A stretch of DNA of 64,000 bases from Hyaloscypha bicolor E (Eukaryota; Ascomycota; Leotiomycetes; Helotiales; Hyaloscyphaceae), in contig NW_020194664.1 in the NCBI RefSeq assembly GCF_002865645.1, positions 331,562 to 395,561 of the forward strand. The letters are read 5' to 3'. Each line of letters opens with the position of its first letter. Position 1 is the stretch's first letter. The position numbers were made by a program, and so were the translations under genes. Positions 49,224 through 61,289 of this stretch are shown piece after piece. Under the pieces are notes generated by a model that worked only from the letters and a program-made list of their open reading frames with translations, did no database searches and was not told where the DNA came from.

Positions 49224-50380
49224 GGTTCAGCTTTTTGCTTCGGGATTAAAGGGTTTTCTGTATCTTTGTTGTACCTGATCTTTTATTTTCGGGGTTTTGC
49301 TCCTCTAGCCACTATAACTAATATGTCTCCTGCTTTTCATTGACTTCCTCGCATGAACTTCTCGTTCATCCTAGGGAGTGAAGTGATCCTGTCTGGCCTT
49401 TCGTCTAAGCGAATCAAATTTATAGCTCTTGCACTGGCTCAACTTGAGAAGTTTATTCATTATTTATACCCGCGCAAATTTTCAAAGACTCTGCTAGTTG
49501 CCATTCAGGTGACCTTTCGCACTAGATTAGCTCAGCTATAGAGTCATATAAGCCTTCTCTTAATTTATACCTCTTATATATTAGATATTTTAATATATAT
49601 TAATTTTAATAATTATTTGCTTAATACAAAATATATAATAATATAAAAGTAAAATTATTATAAATTAAATAAATTAAATCTATTATATTTATAAGATATT
49701 TCTTAATAATTAATAAAGTAATAAAATTACTAAAATATAAAAATTATTAATATTAATTTCTTTTATAAAGTTTAAAGAAACTTCTTTAAATAAAAGACTT
49801 ATAATAGCTAGTATTATATAAGTATTATAAGTTGGTTTTAGTTAAGGTTTCAAGCTAAGATTTCAAACTATAATTCAAATCAGGCTCGGATTTTAAATTA
49901 AGTTTGGTATTTTAATAGTTTTAGTTATATTTATTTATTTATTACTATATCTTACTTCTTTTTTCCTTAGCTTTAAATTCTTAAAATATCGAAATTTTTA
50001 ATTTTTAAGCCTTATTTTATTACTTTATTATTATTATTATAAGATTTCAATAGCTTGTAATAGCTTGTAATAGCTTATAATAGCTTATAATATAAATAAT
50101 ATTCGATATTTAATATTTATTTATATTTCTATTATTATTTTTAATAACTAAGTAACTTTAAATACTTATCTCTAAGGTAATTGAATTAACTATTGAATTT
50201 AAGCTATTCTTATATTCTTATTAAAATAAATTATAAAATCCCTTAATATATATATATATTATTTAATAAAGATTTAAAGTTCTTTTTTTTTTTAAAAAAA
50301 AAAGAAGATATGCCATTATACTGCCTCTCGAAACGGTGCTCTTTCATATACCTTCTTTTACTAGACTACTTGACTTGCTT
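49224..50380. other. 3' flank of GH95 and AT-rich patch
   Basis: About 330 bases of normal composition follow the GH95 stop and probably contain its 3' untranslated region. From about 49,560 the sequence is AT-rich. It includes dispersed repeat B (49,805-50,045) and a short TAGCTTGTAA/TAGCTTATAA tandem at 50,050-50,090. No gene is supported; the 62-codon frame at 49,353 has no domain content. Confidence 0.5.
49805..50045. repeat. dispersed repeat B, copy 2
   Basis: Matches 39,580-39,795 in the same orientation with mostly transition differences. It stands alone in the patch between GH95 and the MITE, so it may be a solo LTR. Confidence 0.5.
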
Positions 50381-50384
50381 ATTC

Positions 50385-50909
50385 TGTTCACGCCCGTTCG
50401 TTAATACGAGCGATTTGGGAATCGGGTACTATTGGGGCTAAGCGAGGGGCCCGATTCGCTAATAAAAAGGCCCAATTTTAAAATAATATATAACTTTCTA
50501 ATAAAACACAAAGGCCAAATTTTAATTAAATAAAAAGCATTAATACTTATAAGAAACTTAAATGAATATTACCTAGATTAAATTCTATTAAAGATAAAAA
50601 GATTTATATAATTATATATTTTAAAAAACTATTTTATAATTAAAATTATATATAGTTCTAATAAAAGGCTTTAGCTAAAATTACTTAAATAGTATTATTA
50701 ACTAAATTATTTTTAACAGATCCTACTAATAGAATTTTATTAATTTATTAATTTGAAAATATTATAATATTTTCAAAATTCGCTCGTATCCGACCTCGGA
50801 TTTATGAACCGGGGCTCGCTTAAGTAGACGATTGAGCAATCGGGCCCCTCGCTTAGCCCCGATAGCGCCCGATTCCCAAATCGCTCGTATTGACGAACGG
50901 GCGTGAACA
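50385..50909. mobile_element. 525-bp MITE with 72-bp terminal inverted repeats
   Basis: The 72-bp arms (50,385-50,456 and 50,838-50,909) begin TGTTCACGCCCGTTCGT and contain GGGGCTAAGCGAGGGGCCC. They differ at four positions, all transitions. The possible target duplication is ATTC (50,381-50,384 and 50,910-50,913). The arms are GC-balanced while the centre is AT-rich and without coding content. The long arms and the 4-bp duplication do not match hAT (8 bp) or Tc1/mariner (TA). I cannot assign a superfamily. Confidence 0.85.
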
Positions 50910-51103
50910 ATTCGAATTTACTTATACATTCCGATTTTTTGTTTCAATAAACTACCCCTGTCTTTATTTACAGCAATACCAGTGCCAGTACCATTATTCG
51001 GTCCCGAACATTGCCTTCAACCCTTGACGTGATACGGCAGAAGAATGCAGGAATGCTTTAGATATTTTTTTACTTCCCTCGGTAGGTATGCTGCTTTTGA
51101 AAT

Positions 51104-51547
51104 TTAGAAATTCTCTAATTTGAGCACTTCATATGCAGGCTCCTCGTATGGATGAGCACTAGAAGGGCCATTAGCCCAGCCCCGCGCTTTACCAGTTGCA
51201 CGCCAAACTAGGTTTGGATTGAACTGGGGCAGTTAAAACCAGTAGAAATCCTTCAGAACCTACTTCTTCAACGCCTCAACGGCCTTCTTCACCACATCCT
51301 CACCCAAGCAAAGTGTTTCCACCCTAGCCTCCTGGACCTCTTCAAGTTCGCTCACTTTCCCAATATTCGGATTCGCAGATCCGCCAGGGCGGAATTGGCC
51401 AGTGCCCAAAGAAACCCAGCAGCATTCCGTGTAGTTTCCTGGTCCGGGATAACGTCCTGCCCCGGCGCCAAAGATGGCGGACTTGCAAGCTGCGAGGGCA
51501 GATGGCGGGACGAAGAAGATAAGCTTGAAGCGTGTAACAGTGGACAT
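51104..51547 (-). CDS. small NIF3/YqfO-like (DUF34-related) protein, two exons
   Basis: Exon 1 is 51,547-51,264 and exon 2 is 51,158-51,104, encoding 112 aa. The 105-nt intron starts GTAGGT and ends CTAG. The frame-restoring exon 2 supplies the family's usual C-terminus (AHPYEEPAYEVLKLENF). Exon 1 carries FKLIFFVPPSALAACKSAIF, GAGAGRYPGPGNYTECCW and GTGQFRPGGSANPNIGKV. This is the compact PII/CutA-like fold found in the C-terminal part of NIF3/YqfO proteins and as a stand-alone fungal protein of about 110 aa. Its biochemical role is not established; a metal- or nucleotide-binding role is inferred only from the family. The gene looks intact, between a MITE and the second AT-rich block. Confidence 0.85.
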
Positions 51548-52075
51548 GGCGATTGTTCTTGGACAGCCGAGGAATAGGTCGTATCAGTAATTGTTTGGCT
51601 AGGTGATGAGTGCAGTGGTGTGGCGTGCTGTGGTGAAATTCTTGGCTTTGAATTGAATCATACGGTGCGCGGGAAGAGTCAACTATGCACATATGCGTGA
51701 TCAGGTGGGCGCATCTCGCTAAGACTACCCCTACGGAAAGCCGTAAGTACAGAAGGAAGTAAGGATCACATGTGCTAGTGCAAAACGCAAAACGCAAAAT
51801 ACGAAATCTGTGACGGCGGGATCGAAGCAATGACCAAGGCTCAAAGATCCAAGAATCTCATGTATTGAAAATACTAAGCTAGGGGCAAGAAGGAGAGAGA
51901 AGGGGAGAAGGAGAGGATAAAAGGAGGGGAATACTAGCTAAAACCACTGAAGCGCTGGCTGGTTATGTGAAACCAGTCATGTGATAGCCACCCCCCTGAT
52001 GACCTGATGAAATTAGGGGCCTGAGGCCCCTAATAGGCTTAGTAAGCCCTGGAACCGAATGCCATAGAGCTATAT
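51548..52075. other. upstream region of the NIF3-like gene
   Basis: This is the likely promoter of the NIF3-like gene. It contains a purine-rich stretch at about 51,885-51,940 (GAAGGAGAGAGAAGGGGAG and similar). A perfect inverted repeat at 52,013-52,033 (TTAGGGGCC-TGA-GGCCCCTAA) could be a terminator-like hairpin or the edge of an element. The 162-codon minus-strand frame overlapping this region is out of frame with the gene and not supported. Confidence 0.45.
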
Positions 52076-52215
52076 ACTAGCTTAATACCCTGTCTAGCTA
52101 GAATACTCTATATAGCTGGAATATCTTATATACTTAGAATATTCTATATAACTGGAATATCTAATATGGCTAGAATACTCTATATAGCTAGATTATCCTA
52201 TATAGCTAAAATTAG
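52076..52215. repeat. degenerate tandem repeats (TAGCTAGAATACTCTATA unit)
   Basis: Units of about 20-22 bases related to TAGCT(A/G)GAATA(C/T)(T/C)CTATA recur six to seven times in a row. Differences are mostly transitions. The array marks the start of the AT-rich block. Confidence 0.65.
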
Positions 52216-52753
52216 TATATTAAAGAACTATTTATATTACTTATATTATTTATAAATATTTATAAATAATATAAATAGAATATAAATAATATAATATTCT
52301 AAAAATCTAAATAGTAATAAATAGCTATTATATAATAATAATAATAATTATTTAAAAAAGATATTAATTAAATAGCTCTAGTAAAAATAAACTAGAACTT
52401 ATATAAAACTAGCTAAATATTAATTTTTTATAATAATAAACTAATTATATTTTTTAGAATCTCGATTTCTTTTTAATTTTTAGCTTATTTATAAAATAAT
52501 ACTATTATCTAATTAGATAAAAACTTAATATTAGAATAATACTAGATAAAAGGCTTATCTAATTAGGCTAGTCTATTATATATAACTATTATATAGATAT
52601 TTATTTATATTATTTATAAATAGCTTAAATAAAATATAAATAAAAGATAAATAGAATTTACTATTTTATTCTATTTTATTTATTTAATATATTAACTAAA
52701 ATTAGTTTAAATATTATAAGAGTTTAATATATATAATTTAGAGAATTTAAGGC

Positions 52754-52889
52754 TATTTCTTTATTTACTGAGACATTGCTATATTAGCGGCCGTATATAA
52801 ATATCCCTAATTTGAATTATATTTTGGCCGAATTAGGGATATTTATATATAGCTACTAATATAGTAATATCTCAATAAATGAAGGGATA
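52754..52889. repeat. foldback element with 55-bp arms
   Basis: Arms at 52,759-52,813 and 52,830-52,884 are inverted copies separated by 16 nt. The match continues weakly to 52,754 and 52,889. All nine differences between the arms are transitions. The left arm keeps GCGGCCG where the right arm reads as a RIP-altered version. It is either a small foldback transposon or the fused ends of a deleted MITE. No clear target duplication was found. Confidence 0.75.
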
Positions 52890-52959
52890 TATATAAGCTA
52901 TTTGCTATTATAAAATAGTAATTAATTTAGTATATTTTATTTGGTTTATATTATAAATA

Positions 52960-54060
52960 TATAATTCAAGCCTTTTTATTTAATTAATACTATTACAAAA
53001 TCTAATTTTTATTATTTTATTAAAAACTATTTATATTTATATTTAATTCTATTTCTTTTTAACTAATTATTATTATTTAAAATATTAGTTTTTTAATTTT
53101 TAATTCTTATTTATATATATGAATATAAAAGTAAAAATAAATAAAATTAAAAATTAAAAAATTAAAAGAAAGTTATAATAAATATATATAATAATATATA
53201 AATAGATATTAAATATTATAGATCTAGTTTCCTATTTTAAATAAAGCTTATAATTAGAATTATATGAATTATATAAAATTATATTTTTTAATTAAATAAA
53301 GAATTTTATATATTTAATTAAATACTAGAAAATATATAAAGATTTTCTTTATATTTCTAGTTTTAGAAAGAAAAAACTAAATAATTCTTTATTAAAATCA
53401 ATTCTTAGAATTAGTTTTATTTATATATTATTTTATAGGAATAAAAAATAAGAAATAAGTTTTAAAACTCGAGAATTATAAATAAAAAAAGTTTTATAAT
53501 TTTAAGCTATTTATTACTAAATTTTAATATTATAGTCTTTAAATTATAATTTGTAAATAATATAAACCAGGTTTTTATATAAAGAAAACTTGTAATTTAA
53601 TTAATTGAATGGAATTCTTTAAAGAAAAGAAAATAAAAGAAATAAAACTATATTTTTTTAAAGTATTTAAGTTCTATAAATAATATATAATTATTCTATT
53701 AATTTAAGAAAATATATTATATAAGCTTTTAGCTAAATCATAAATTAGATCTTGATTTATTATATTACTTTTTTCTTTATTTATAAATATTAATTCAATA
53801 AATATATAAATAAAGTCTTTTTTTATTAAATAATCTTTTTTTCAATTTTTAATATTATTATTTTTTTAAATATAAAATATATATAACTTTTTATTTTATA
53901 AATAGTTTCTTTAAAAGCCTTTAATTATATTTTATATATATTTTATTAAGAATTTATTTAATTTTAATTATAATTATAATTTTTATAAGCTATAATTATA
54001 ATTATAAATTATTCTAAAACTAATTTAATTATAAGTTTATTATAATTAGCTAAAAGAGTA
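52960..54060 (+). mobile_element. gypsy 2 fragment (gag region), inverted relative to 36.8-40.7 kb
   Basis: 53,205-53,360 is the reverse complement of about 38,950-39,120, sharing runs such as TTTAAATAAAGCTTATAATT and TATTAAATATTATAGAT. The fragment therefore belongs to the same gypsy family in the other orientation. It is AT-rich, has no open frame, and no LTR could be delimited. Confidence 0.55.
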
Positions 54061-54068
54061 TATTATAG

Positions 54069-54980
54069 TATTAGTTTACTAGTAATATATAATATTATTA
54101 TATAATATATATTTAATAAAAATATATTATATTAATTATTAGATATTTCTCTTAAATAGTATTTAATTTAATAAAGTATTTATATAATAACTTTAAGTTT
54201 ATCTAAATTACTAGTAATAATTCTTTTTCTAATATTTTATTAATTATAAATTTAATTAAAGCACTTATATTAAAGCTATAAATAATATATAAAGTTCTAA
54301 AATTAGAATAATTCTAGTAATTATCTTATATTTAATAAAGAATTAGTAAATAATATTAATATATTTAGTTTTATTTATTAGAACTAGAATATATTTAATT
54401 TAGAAAAAAAGCCTTTTTACTAGTTTTAAGAATTTTAATTCTTTAATAATATTTATAATTTATTATTAAATATATTTATTAAATATTTTTATATTAGTTT
54501 TCAAAAGTTTAATAGCTTAAATAATAAATAATAAATTATATATAAAGCTTCTAATTAATAGACTACTATAATATATTAATTTTAATTTTAATATTTCTAT
54601 ATAAAAATAATTCTAATAATATTTATATAAATAGTTTTTTTATTAAACTTGAAATTATAATTAAAAATAAAATATTTATATTTTTTAGTTAAGAATTTAG
54701 TTTTTTAAAGCTTTAATTATTTTATTTTTATAAAATTATTAATTCTAATAAATAAACTATTATTAGTTTAAAAACTAATAATTCTAAAGAATTATTTATT
54801 ATAAAAAAACAAGAATTATAAATTAACTATTTTATAGAAAGCTTATTAATATAATAGAATTATTTTTTAAATTTAGTTTTTTAATAATATTATAATATTT
54901 ATTATTATAATATTTATTATTATAATATTTATTATTATAATATTTATTATTATAATATTTATTATTATAATATTTATTAT
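54069..54980 (-). mobile_element. old copia copy C, 3' part (left of the copy B insertion)
   Basis: Starts with about 40 bases of LTR (TATTAGTTTACTAGTAATAT). It then jumps into the copia RNase H region, matching copy B from about 55,640 (TTATATTAATTATTAG...TTTCTCTTAA). So most of its LTR and 3' leader are deleted. It is much more AT-rich than copy B. It is cut at 54,980 by copy B and resumes at 61,290. Confidence 0.75.
54891..54980. repeat. 15-bp minisatellite, six perfect units
   Basis: Six exact tandem units of TATAATATTTATTAT end exactly at the copia copy B junction. Another one and a half units continue at 61,295 beyond the element, so the array was the insertion target. Confidence 0.9.
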
Positions 54981-55275
54981 TATTAGTTTACTAGTAATAT
55001 ATAGTACTATTATATAATTATAGAATACTATTTATATAAGTTAGTAAAGTTATTATTTAGAAGTAAGGATTATAGTATTATAGTATTAATATATAATCCC
55101 TAAATTTGCTAAGCCTAAAGGAGTCTAGTCTACTAGTCGAGTTACTAATAGGATACGAGGTTATATAACTATATCCCGTATCTCATATTTCATTACCTAT
55201 ATTCTATTACCTATATCCCGTATCCCGTATCCTGTAATTATATATATAACTCCTAAAGAAATAACTATACTAATA
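54981..55275 (-). repeat. 3' LTR of copia copy B
   Basis: 295 bp, from TATTAGTTTACTAG to ATACTAATA on the plus strand. It contains a run of ATCCCGT-like short repeats near 55,170-55,230. Confidence 0.9.
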
Positions 55276-55397
55276 CTAGAAACTCTCTAAAAACGCGAAA
55301 AATAGTATCTCTCTCTAATTATATACAAATTCCCTAATCTGGCCTAGTACCAGATTTCTCAAATACTCTATATATCCATATTACTTCTAAGGTTTTG

Positions 55398-55433
55398 GTT
55401 ATATACTAAAGGCCGCGGCCTTTTATATATAAC
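55398..55433. repeat. 36-nt palindrome, best-preserved copy
   Basis: GTTATATACTAAAGGCCG followed by CGGCCTTTTATATATAAC, an almost perfect self-complementary 36-mer centred on GGCCGCGGCC. It lies in the copia 3' untranslated region. Related copies: 10,553-10,588, 23,338-23,373, 36,180-36,215 and, weaker, 16,999-17,034. Confidence 0.85.
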
Positions 55434-58400
55434 TTCCCCTCCTATAATATCCTCCTATTTTATATATCTATTTTCTACTCTATTTATACTCGACCTATTT
55501 CTCTATATCTAATTATATAGTATTCGTATTAATTAGGCGCTTGAGGGTATTTATTAGCTTTAATTTCGTTATGAAATCGGCAGGATTTGATTCTCCCTTA
55601 ATTTACTTGACTTCTGTAATTTCTTATTATTTATATACCTGGCAGAGGTATATTATATTAATTATTAGGCGTTTCTCTTAAGTAATACCCAATTTAATAA
55701 GGCATTTATATAATAACTTCGAATTCGTATAAATAACTAATAATAGTTCTATTTCTAGTATTTTATTAATTATAGATTTAACTAAAGTACCTATATTAAA
55801 ATCATAAACTATACTATAAAGTTCCGAAGCTAGAACGCTTCTAGTAACTCTCTTGTATTTAGTAAAGAACTAGTAATATATTAGTATATCTAGTTCTATT
55901 TACTAGAACTAGAATATATCTGATTTGGGAAAAGAAATCTCTATTATTTATAAATAAAGTATTCGTAAAAATAATTAAATATAAGGACTTCTTTACTAGC
56001 TTTACAAATCTCAGTCCTCTAGTAGTATTCTCAATTTGCTATTAAATACACTTATTAAGTACCTTTATATTAGTTTCCGAGGGTTTAATAGCTTAAGTAG
56101 TAATTAATAGATTATATAAAGCTTTTAGTTAATAAACTAATATAATATATATTTCTCTTATATATTAGATAATATATTAGTTCTTAATAGAGAGATTTTA
56201 ACGAATAGTACTCCTACTACTTATAGTAGTAGTATTTTTCATAGAAACGATTCGGAGGTTCTTATACTAGTATTCCTATATAAGAATAATTCTAGTAGTA
56301 TTCGCATAAATAATACCTTTATTAAATTTGAGATTATAATTAAAAGTAAGGAATTTATATTTCTTAGCTAAGAACTTAGCCTTATAGAGCTTTAGTTACT
56401 CTGCCTTTATAAAATTATTAGTTCTAATAAATAAGGTATTATTAGTTTAAAGACTAATAATTCCAAAGAGTTACTTGTTATAGAATAGGTAAAGATTATA
56501 AGTCGACTATTTTATAGAGAGCTTATTAATATAGTAGGAATAGTAAGTCTTAAACTAGTAATTCCTAGCTTCCGGTATACTATATAGTAGTTTTATAACC
56601 TTTAGAACAGAATTATTCTTTAGATTTAGCTCTCTAGTAAGTTTATAAGATGAGTTAATATAGAAATTATAATTAAGTAAGATTATTAATTATATATAAG
56701 CTTGCGAGATATTATATAAATATAATTCCGTAATATTTATTATTATAGTAATAATACTAAGAATAATTCTCTGACTAATATATTAGATAGTAAATAATTA
56801 TATTAATATTATATATTTCTTACTATTATTATAAGTTTAAATAACTAGTCTCGACTTCTTAAGCTCTTTCTCTATATTTTTATTCTTGATCTTATTAATA
56901 AACCGGGAATTAAAAATATATATTTCCTTTAGTACCTGAAATCTAAAAGTAACCTCAAATATATCCTTTTTTAGAAGGCTAGTAACTTTAACTTAATAGG
57001 AATTCTCGTATAGTTTATTATCCTATAGAAATACCGTAATATCCGGGGTCTTATAAGGGCGTCTTCTATTATACTTTAGTAAAATAGTAAAAGGAATTAT
57101 ACCCGTATTACCTTTGGCCTTACTATTAGATTTGAAAACAGGTTTAGGTTCGGGGCCATTAGTAATAACCTTAATATCCCCTATATAAAAGGGCTTTATA
57201 GAGGTTAAACGAAAGGTAGTATTACTATATAATAAAGCTAGTATATAGTTCTTTCTATTAATAGCTACTAGCTTATATAGTTCATTTTAACTATTAGATT
57301 AACCGGTATTTCCTTTATACTAAATAAGAACATTCGAATTTAGAGATAGTTTATAAATATTAGTAGTACTAGGACTATTTCGGGTATTTAAAGCATTTAT
57401 AATTTAATATCTAGCTTAAAGCTTCTGAATTTTTACTATTACTTTCTTAAATACTACTAATTACTATAATATAGTAAGTAATAAGGTATTATATTCGGTT
57501 ATTCGAGATAAAATACTATAAATTAAAAGAGTTAGGATAATACTATTAGGTCCCGTAAAGTTATTAATAGCCTTAAAAGCTATTTAAAGTATAATATCCT
57601 TATTAATTCCATTAACTTCGGCTATAATAATAAGATAGGTATATCGGATTAGGCTATAATAGCATTCTATAATTCTAACGGAATTATAAGCTTTTATGGG
57701 AATAATCTTAATCTTAGTTCCTATAGTATTTATAAGCTAAGCAAATTCCTTACTAGTAAACTGCTTTCCGATATCTGCTATAATCTAATTAAAAGAACCT
57801 AAATAATTATTAATCTAGTATTATTTAAATATATCTCAGGTATATATTATACTAATATTCTAGAGCTATTAGCCGGCTTAATATCGAGTACTTTTATTAA
57901 TAATATAAAGTATAGGCTTACTAGAAATATAAAAAATATTAATAATAATAAAGTAGTTAAAGCTAATATTATTTCTTAGGTTAAACTTAAATTATCTAAA
58001 TAATTAGCTATATTTCTGGTATTATTTATAGTACTTTATAAGGTACTTAAGGGCTTCTATATTAATATTATAGCCTGCTTATTCTAGTATATTTCGGAGC
58101 TTACTAATAGATAAATAACTAAAATAATAGTATAAAAATTATAATTTAATCTCTATAAGAAAGCAGAGATTATAAATAAAGAATTCGGAAATAAAGTCTT
58201 ATAGTATAATATTTCAAAGTAGGAAAAAGTATCCGAAATATTATATTATAGATATATATTTTCCGGTAGAAATAATAAAACAATTAGTAAGATTATTAAA
58301 ATAGACTCCTAACTTGTCTATATTAGCTAAGCTAAGTAAAAATAGAGTTTTTAAAGATATAATATAGAATTATACTTGCCTAATTAGTATACTTACTATT

Positions 58401-60740
58401 ATAGATCTAATAAAAGATATAGATCTAATACTAAACTAGATATTAACTTAACCTTTAGTAATTTTATTAAGTTTAATACTATTATTAGTTTACTAGAGAG
58501 CTTGGAATTAGTTAGAACTAGTAATTAAGTATCTAGAGGCTCCGGTATTAATTACGACATTATAAAAGTAGTAAGTATTATATCTTAATATACTATTAAT
58601 TATAAAAGTCTTAGTATCTTCTATTAAGGGTTTAATAGGCTCTAAGATATAGTTTTTATCTATTATCTAGTATATAAGGAAAAGGGAAATAAGGTTATTT
58701 ATAAAGATATTAGTTATAGTTATTAGTAAAGCAGGAGTAGTAAAAGTAGCTAAAAAGCTCTTAACTAAAATAAAGTAGAAATCTGAATAGTATTTCTCTT
58801 CTTTATCTATTTTTGCTAATAAAGCCTTAAAAGCATTATTTACTAGTTCGTTTTTATTACTCTTATTACCCTCTTTATTTTTAGCTTTAGTAATATACTA
58901 TATATAAGTATTACTAAAGCATTTATTAAAGTTACAGGTATTTCGGAATCTAAACTAATAAATATTTCTATTCCTAAATCAAGTCTTTTTAGCCTCTTAT
59001 TTCTCTAGTATATATTTCTATAAGCAGTATTTGGGTTTCTTATATATAAAATACGACTTCGGGATATAATTATTATAATTATAGGACTTGAAATAGTTAT
59101 TACGGGTTTCGAAGTTATGGCTGGATCCGTATTAATAATTTCCAGAGGAATAATAGCTTAAAGGGTTCTAAGAATAATATTATTAATTAGTAAAGAAGGT
59201 TTCGGGATTAGCTTATTATTTGCTTTTATATATAATAATAGATAACTAGAGCTTATTAATAAGCTAGCCGAGATTTATAGAAGGGTCTAAGATTATATAT
59301 TTATATATCCGGGAGCCTTAGTAAAAGGTAATAATCTTATTATAGAGGAATTTGGTATTTCGCAAGTTAGGTATAAACCTATTTATAATTAATATAGTTC
59401 ATTAATTAATAGTTAAATAGTCTCAAATATTATCTTGTCCGGAAATTTAGCTATTATAGAAGCTAATATAGTAGTATTTCACTTATCTAAATTTCGATAT
59501 TCAAATTCAGGGCCTTTAAAAAAGCTATAAATATTAATACAAGCCTCTTTATATATATATTAAGAGAGCTAGTTACTATAGAAATAGTCTTAAGCTAGTT
59601 CCTTTAGTATAGTAAGAAAAGCTCGCATTAGTACCTTTTATAAAAGCTCTATATATTAGTAAATATTAAGGAAAATAGTAAGTTTATAATTAAAATTACT
59701 ATTAGATTTATTATACTTATATTCTTTAATATAGATCTTAGTAACTTCCCTAATAAGTCTTATAATTAAAGGAAATTAGAAGTTATTCGGATATAGTTAT
59801 AATAGTAGTAGTAATAGAAATATATTATTTATTTCTAGAGCTTCTATACTAGTATATAAATCTAATAGAGATATAGGATATAGTAGTAAAGGAAATAATA
59901 AAGAAAGTAATAGTAATATAGAAATATTAAAAATAATAGGTTTTAGATACTTGTTTTTTATAAGAATAATAAAGCCTAATAGGATTAGTTCCTTAATAAG
60001 GTCTAATCTAGCTACTAATATATTCTTATTTAATTATATATACTATTTATTCTTCTTTATAATAGTATATAAGATATTTATAATAGTATTAGTACTACTA
60101 TTTTATTATATAAATATATTACTATACTAAAGAATCTTATATAAATATAATATTTCCGGGAGTTCGAATTTATTAAAGTTCTCTTAATAAGTAAAGTTCT
60201 TAAAGTTATATCTAAATAGCTTCTAAAAGTTATTATTAACTATTTTATAAAGAATATATTAAAATAGCTTAGTATTCAAGAACTTAGTTATTTTGTCTAC
60301 CTTAGTAAAGTTTAGATTAATTCTATATTTTTATTTTCTTACTAATTCCTTGAAATTATTATTATCTATAAAGTAATCGGATTAGATAAATCTAATAAAG
60401 AAATTATTTACTATAATATATTCTACTATTATATATTTTATAGACTTATATCTAATTTAAGGTATAATAGTTTATAAGAAAAATAGGTTTATAAGGAGGA
60501 AAGTAGTTTATAAGATAAATAGTTTATAATAGGTATTATATTCGAGGTAAAAATTTCGTTTATAACGAGAAATTTAGAAAGTGAAATTTAAGAAATAAAA
60601 TATCGAGATTCTGGGAGAACTTAATAGTTCTAAAGTTTAAGAGCCCCAGGAGTTTAAAAGAAGGTAGTTTTTGAAAGGGTTTTATAGGAATTAAATAGAA
60701 ATAGAATGAAATAGTTAAATGGCTAACCGTTTTAGTACTT

Positions 60741-60908
60741 AGTAAGATTAAATACCCTTCCTGCCTATATAACCGAATTATAGGTAATAGAACTAATAGA
60801 TATTCCTTCCTTTAATATAGTATAATTAGGCCTTAGTAAGATTAAGTATCTTTCCTGCCTATATAACCGAATTACAGGTAATAGAATTAATAGTTATTTC
60901 CTCTTTAA
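60741..60908. repeat. 94-bp-period duplication in the copia leader
   Basis: 60,741-60,814 and 60,835-60,908 are direct copies starting AGTAAGATTAA and sharing CCTGCCTATATAACCGAATT. The copia fragment at 23,570 shows one unit in its remaining leader. Confidence 0.75.
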
Positions 60909-60994
60909 CTGAAATAATAGCTTTGCCCCTAAGTAACCGAATCTTAGGCAAGTATAGCTTAATTCTTCCTAATCTATAAGTACTAACTAATTAG

Positions 60995-61289
60995 TATTAG
61001 TTTACTAGTAATATATAATACTATTATATAGTTATAAAATACTATTTATATAAGTTAGTAAAGTTATTATTCAAAAGTAAGGATTATAGTATCGTGGTAT
61101 TAATATGCGATTCCTAAATCTGCTAAGCCTAAAGAAGTCTAGTCTACTAGTCGAGTTACTAATAGGATATAAGGTTATATAACTATATCCCGTATCCCAT
61201 ATCTCATTACTTATATTTCATTACCTATATCCCGTATCCCGTATCCCGTAACTATATACATAATTCCCAAAGAAATAGCTATACTAATA
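60995..61289 (-). repeat. 5' LTR of copia copy B
   Basis: 295 bp, same ends as the 3' LTR. Visible differences between the two are mostly transitions. The ATCCCGT short repeats are best preserved here (about 61,185-61,250). Confidence 0.9.

Larger units (their letters stand above)
54981..61289 (-). mobile_element. complete Ty1/copia retrotransposon, copy B (6,309 bp)
   Basis: Two 295-bp LTRs (54,981-55,275 and 60,995-61,289) run from TATTAG to CTAATA. They are flanked by the 5-bp duplication ATTAT (54,976-54,980 and 61,290-61,294). The minus strand carries, in order, leader, gag, integrase, RT and RNase H, co-linear with copy A. Examples are the RT stretch around 56,890-56,990, and the RNase H end at 55,500-55,850 (ADFITKLK-like motif). 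It keeps GC-containing tracts lost in copy C, so it is less RIP-mutated and younger. Stops still interrupt every domain. It is inserted into copy C. Confidence 0.93.

Noticed and set aside
51342..51830. 162-codon minus-strand frame upstream of and overlapping the NIF3-like gene
   Set aside because: It is out of frame with the conserved protein and has no recognisable domain.
54891..54980. CRISPR-like array
   Set aside because: Units are contiguous 15-mers without spacers, in a eukaryotic genome; it is a minisatellite.
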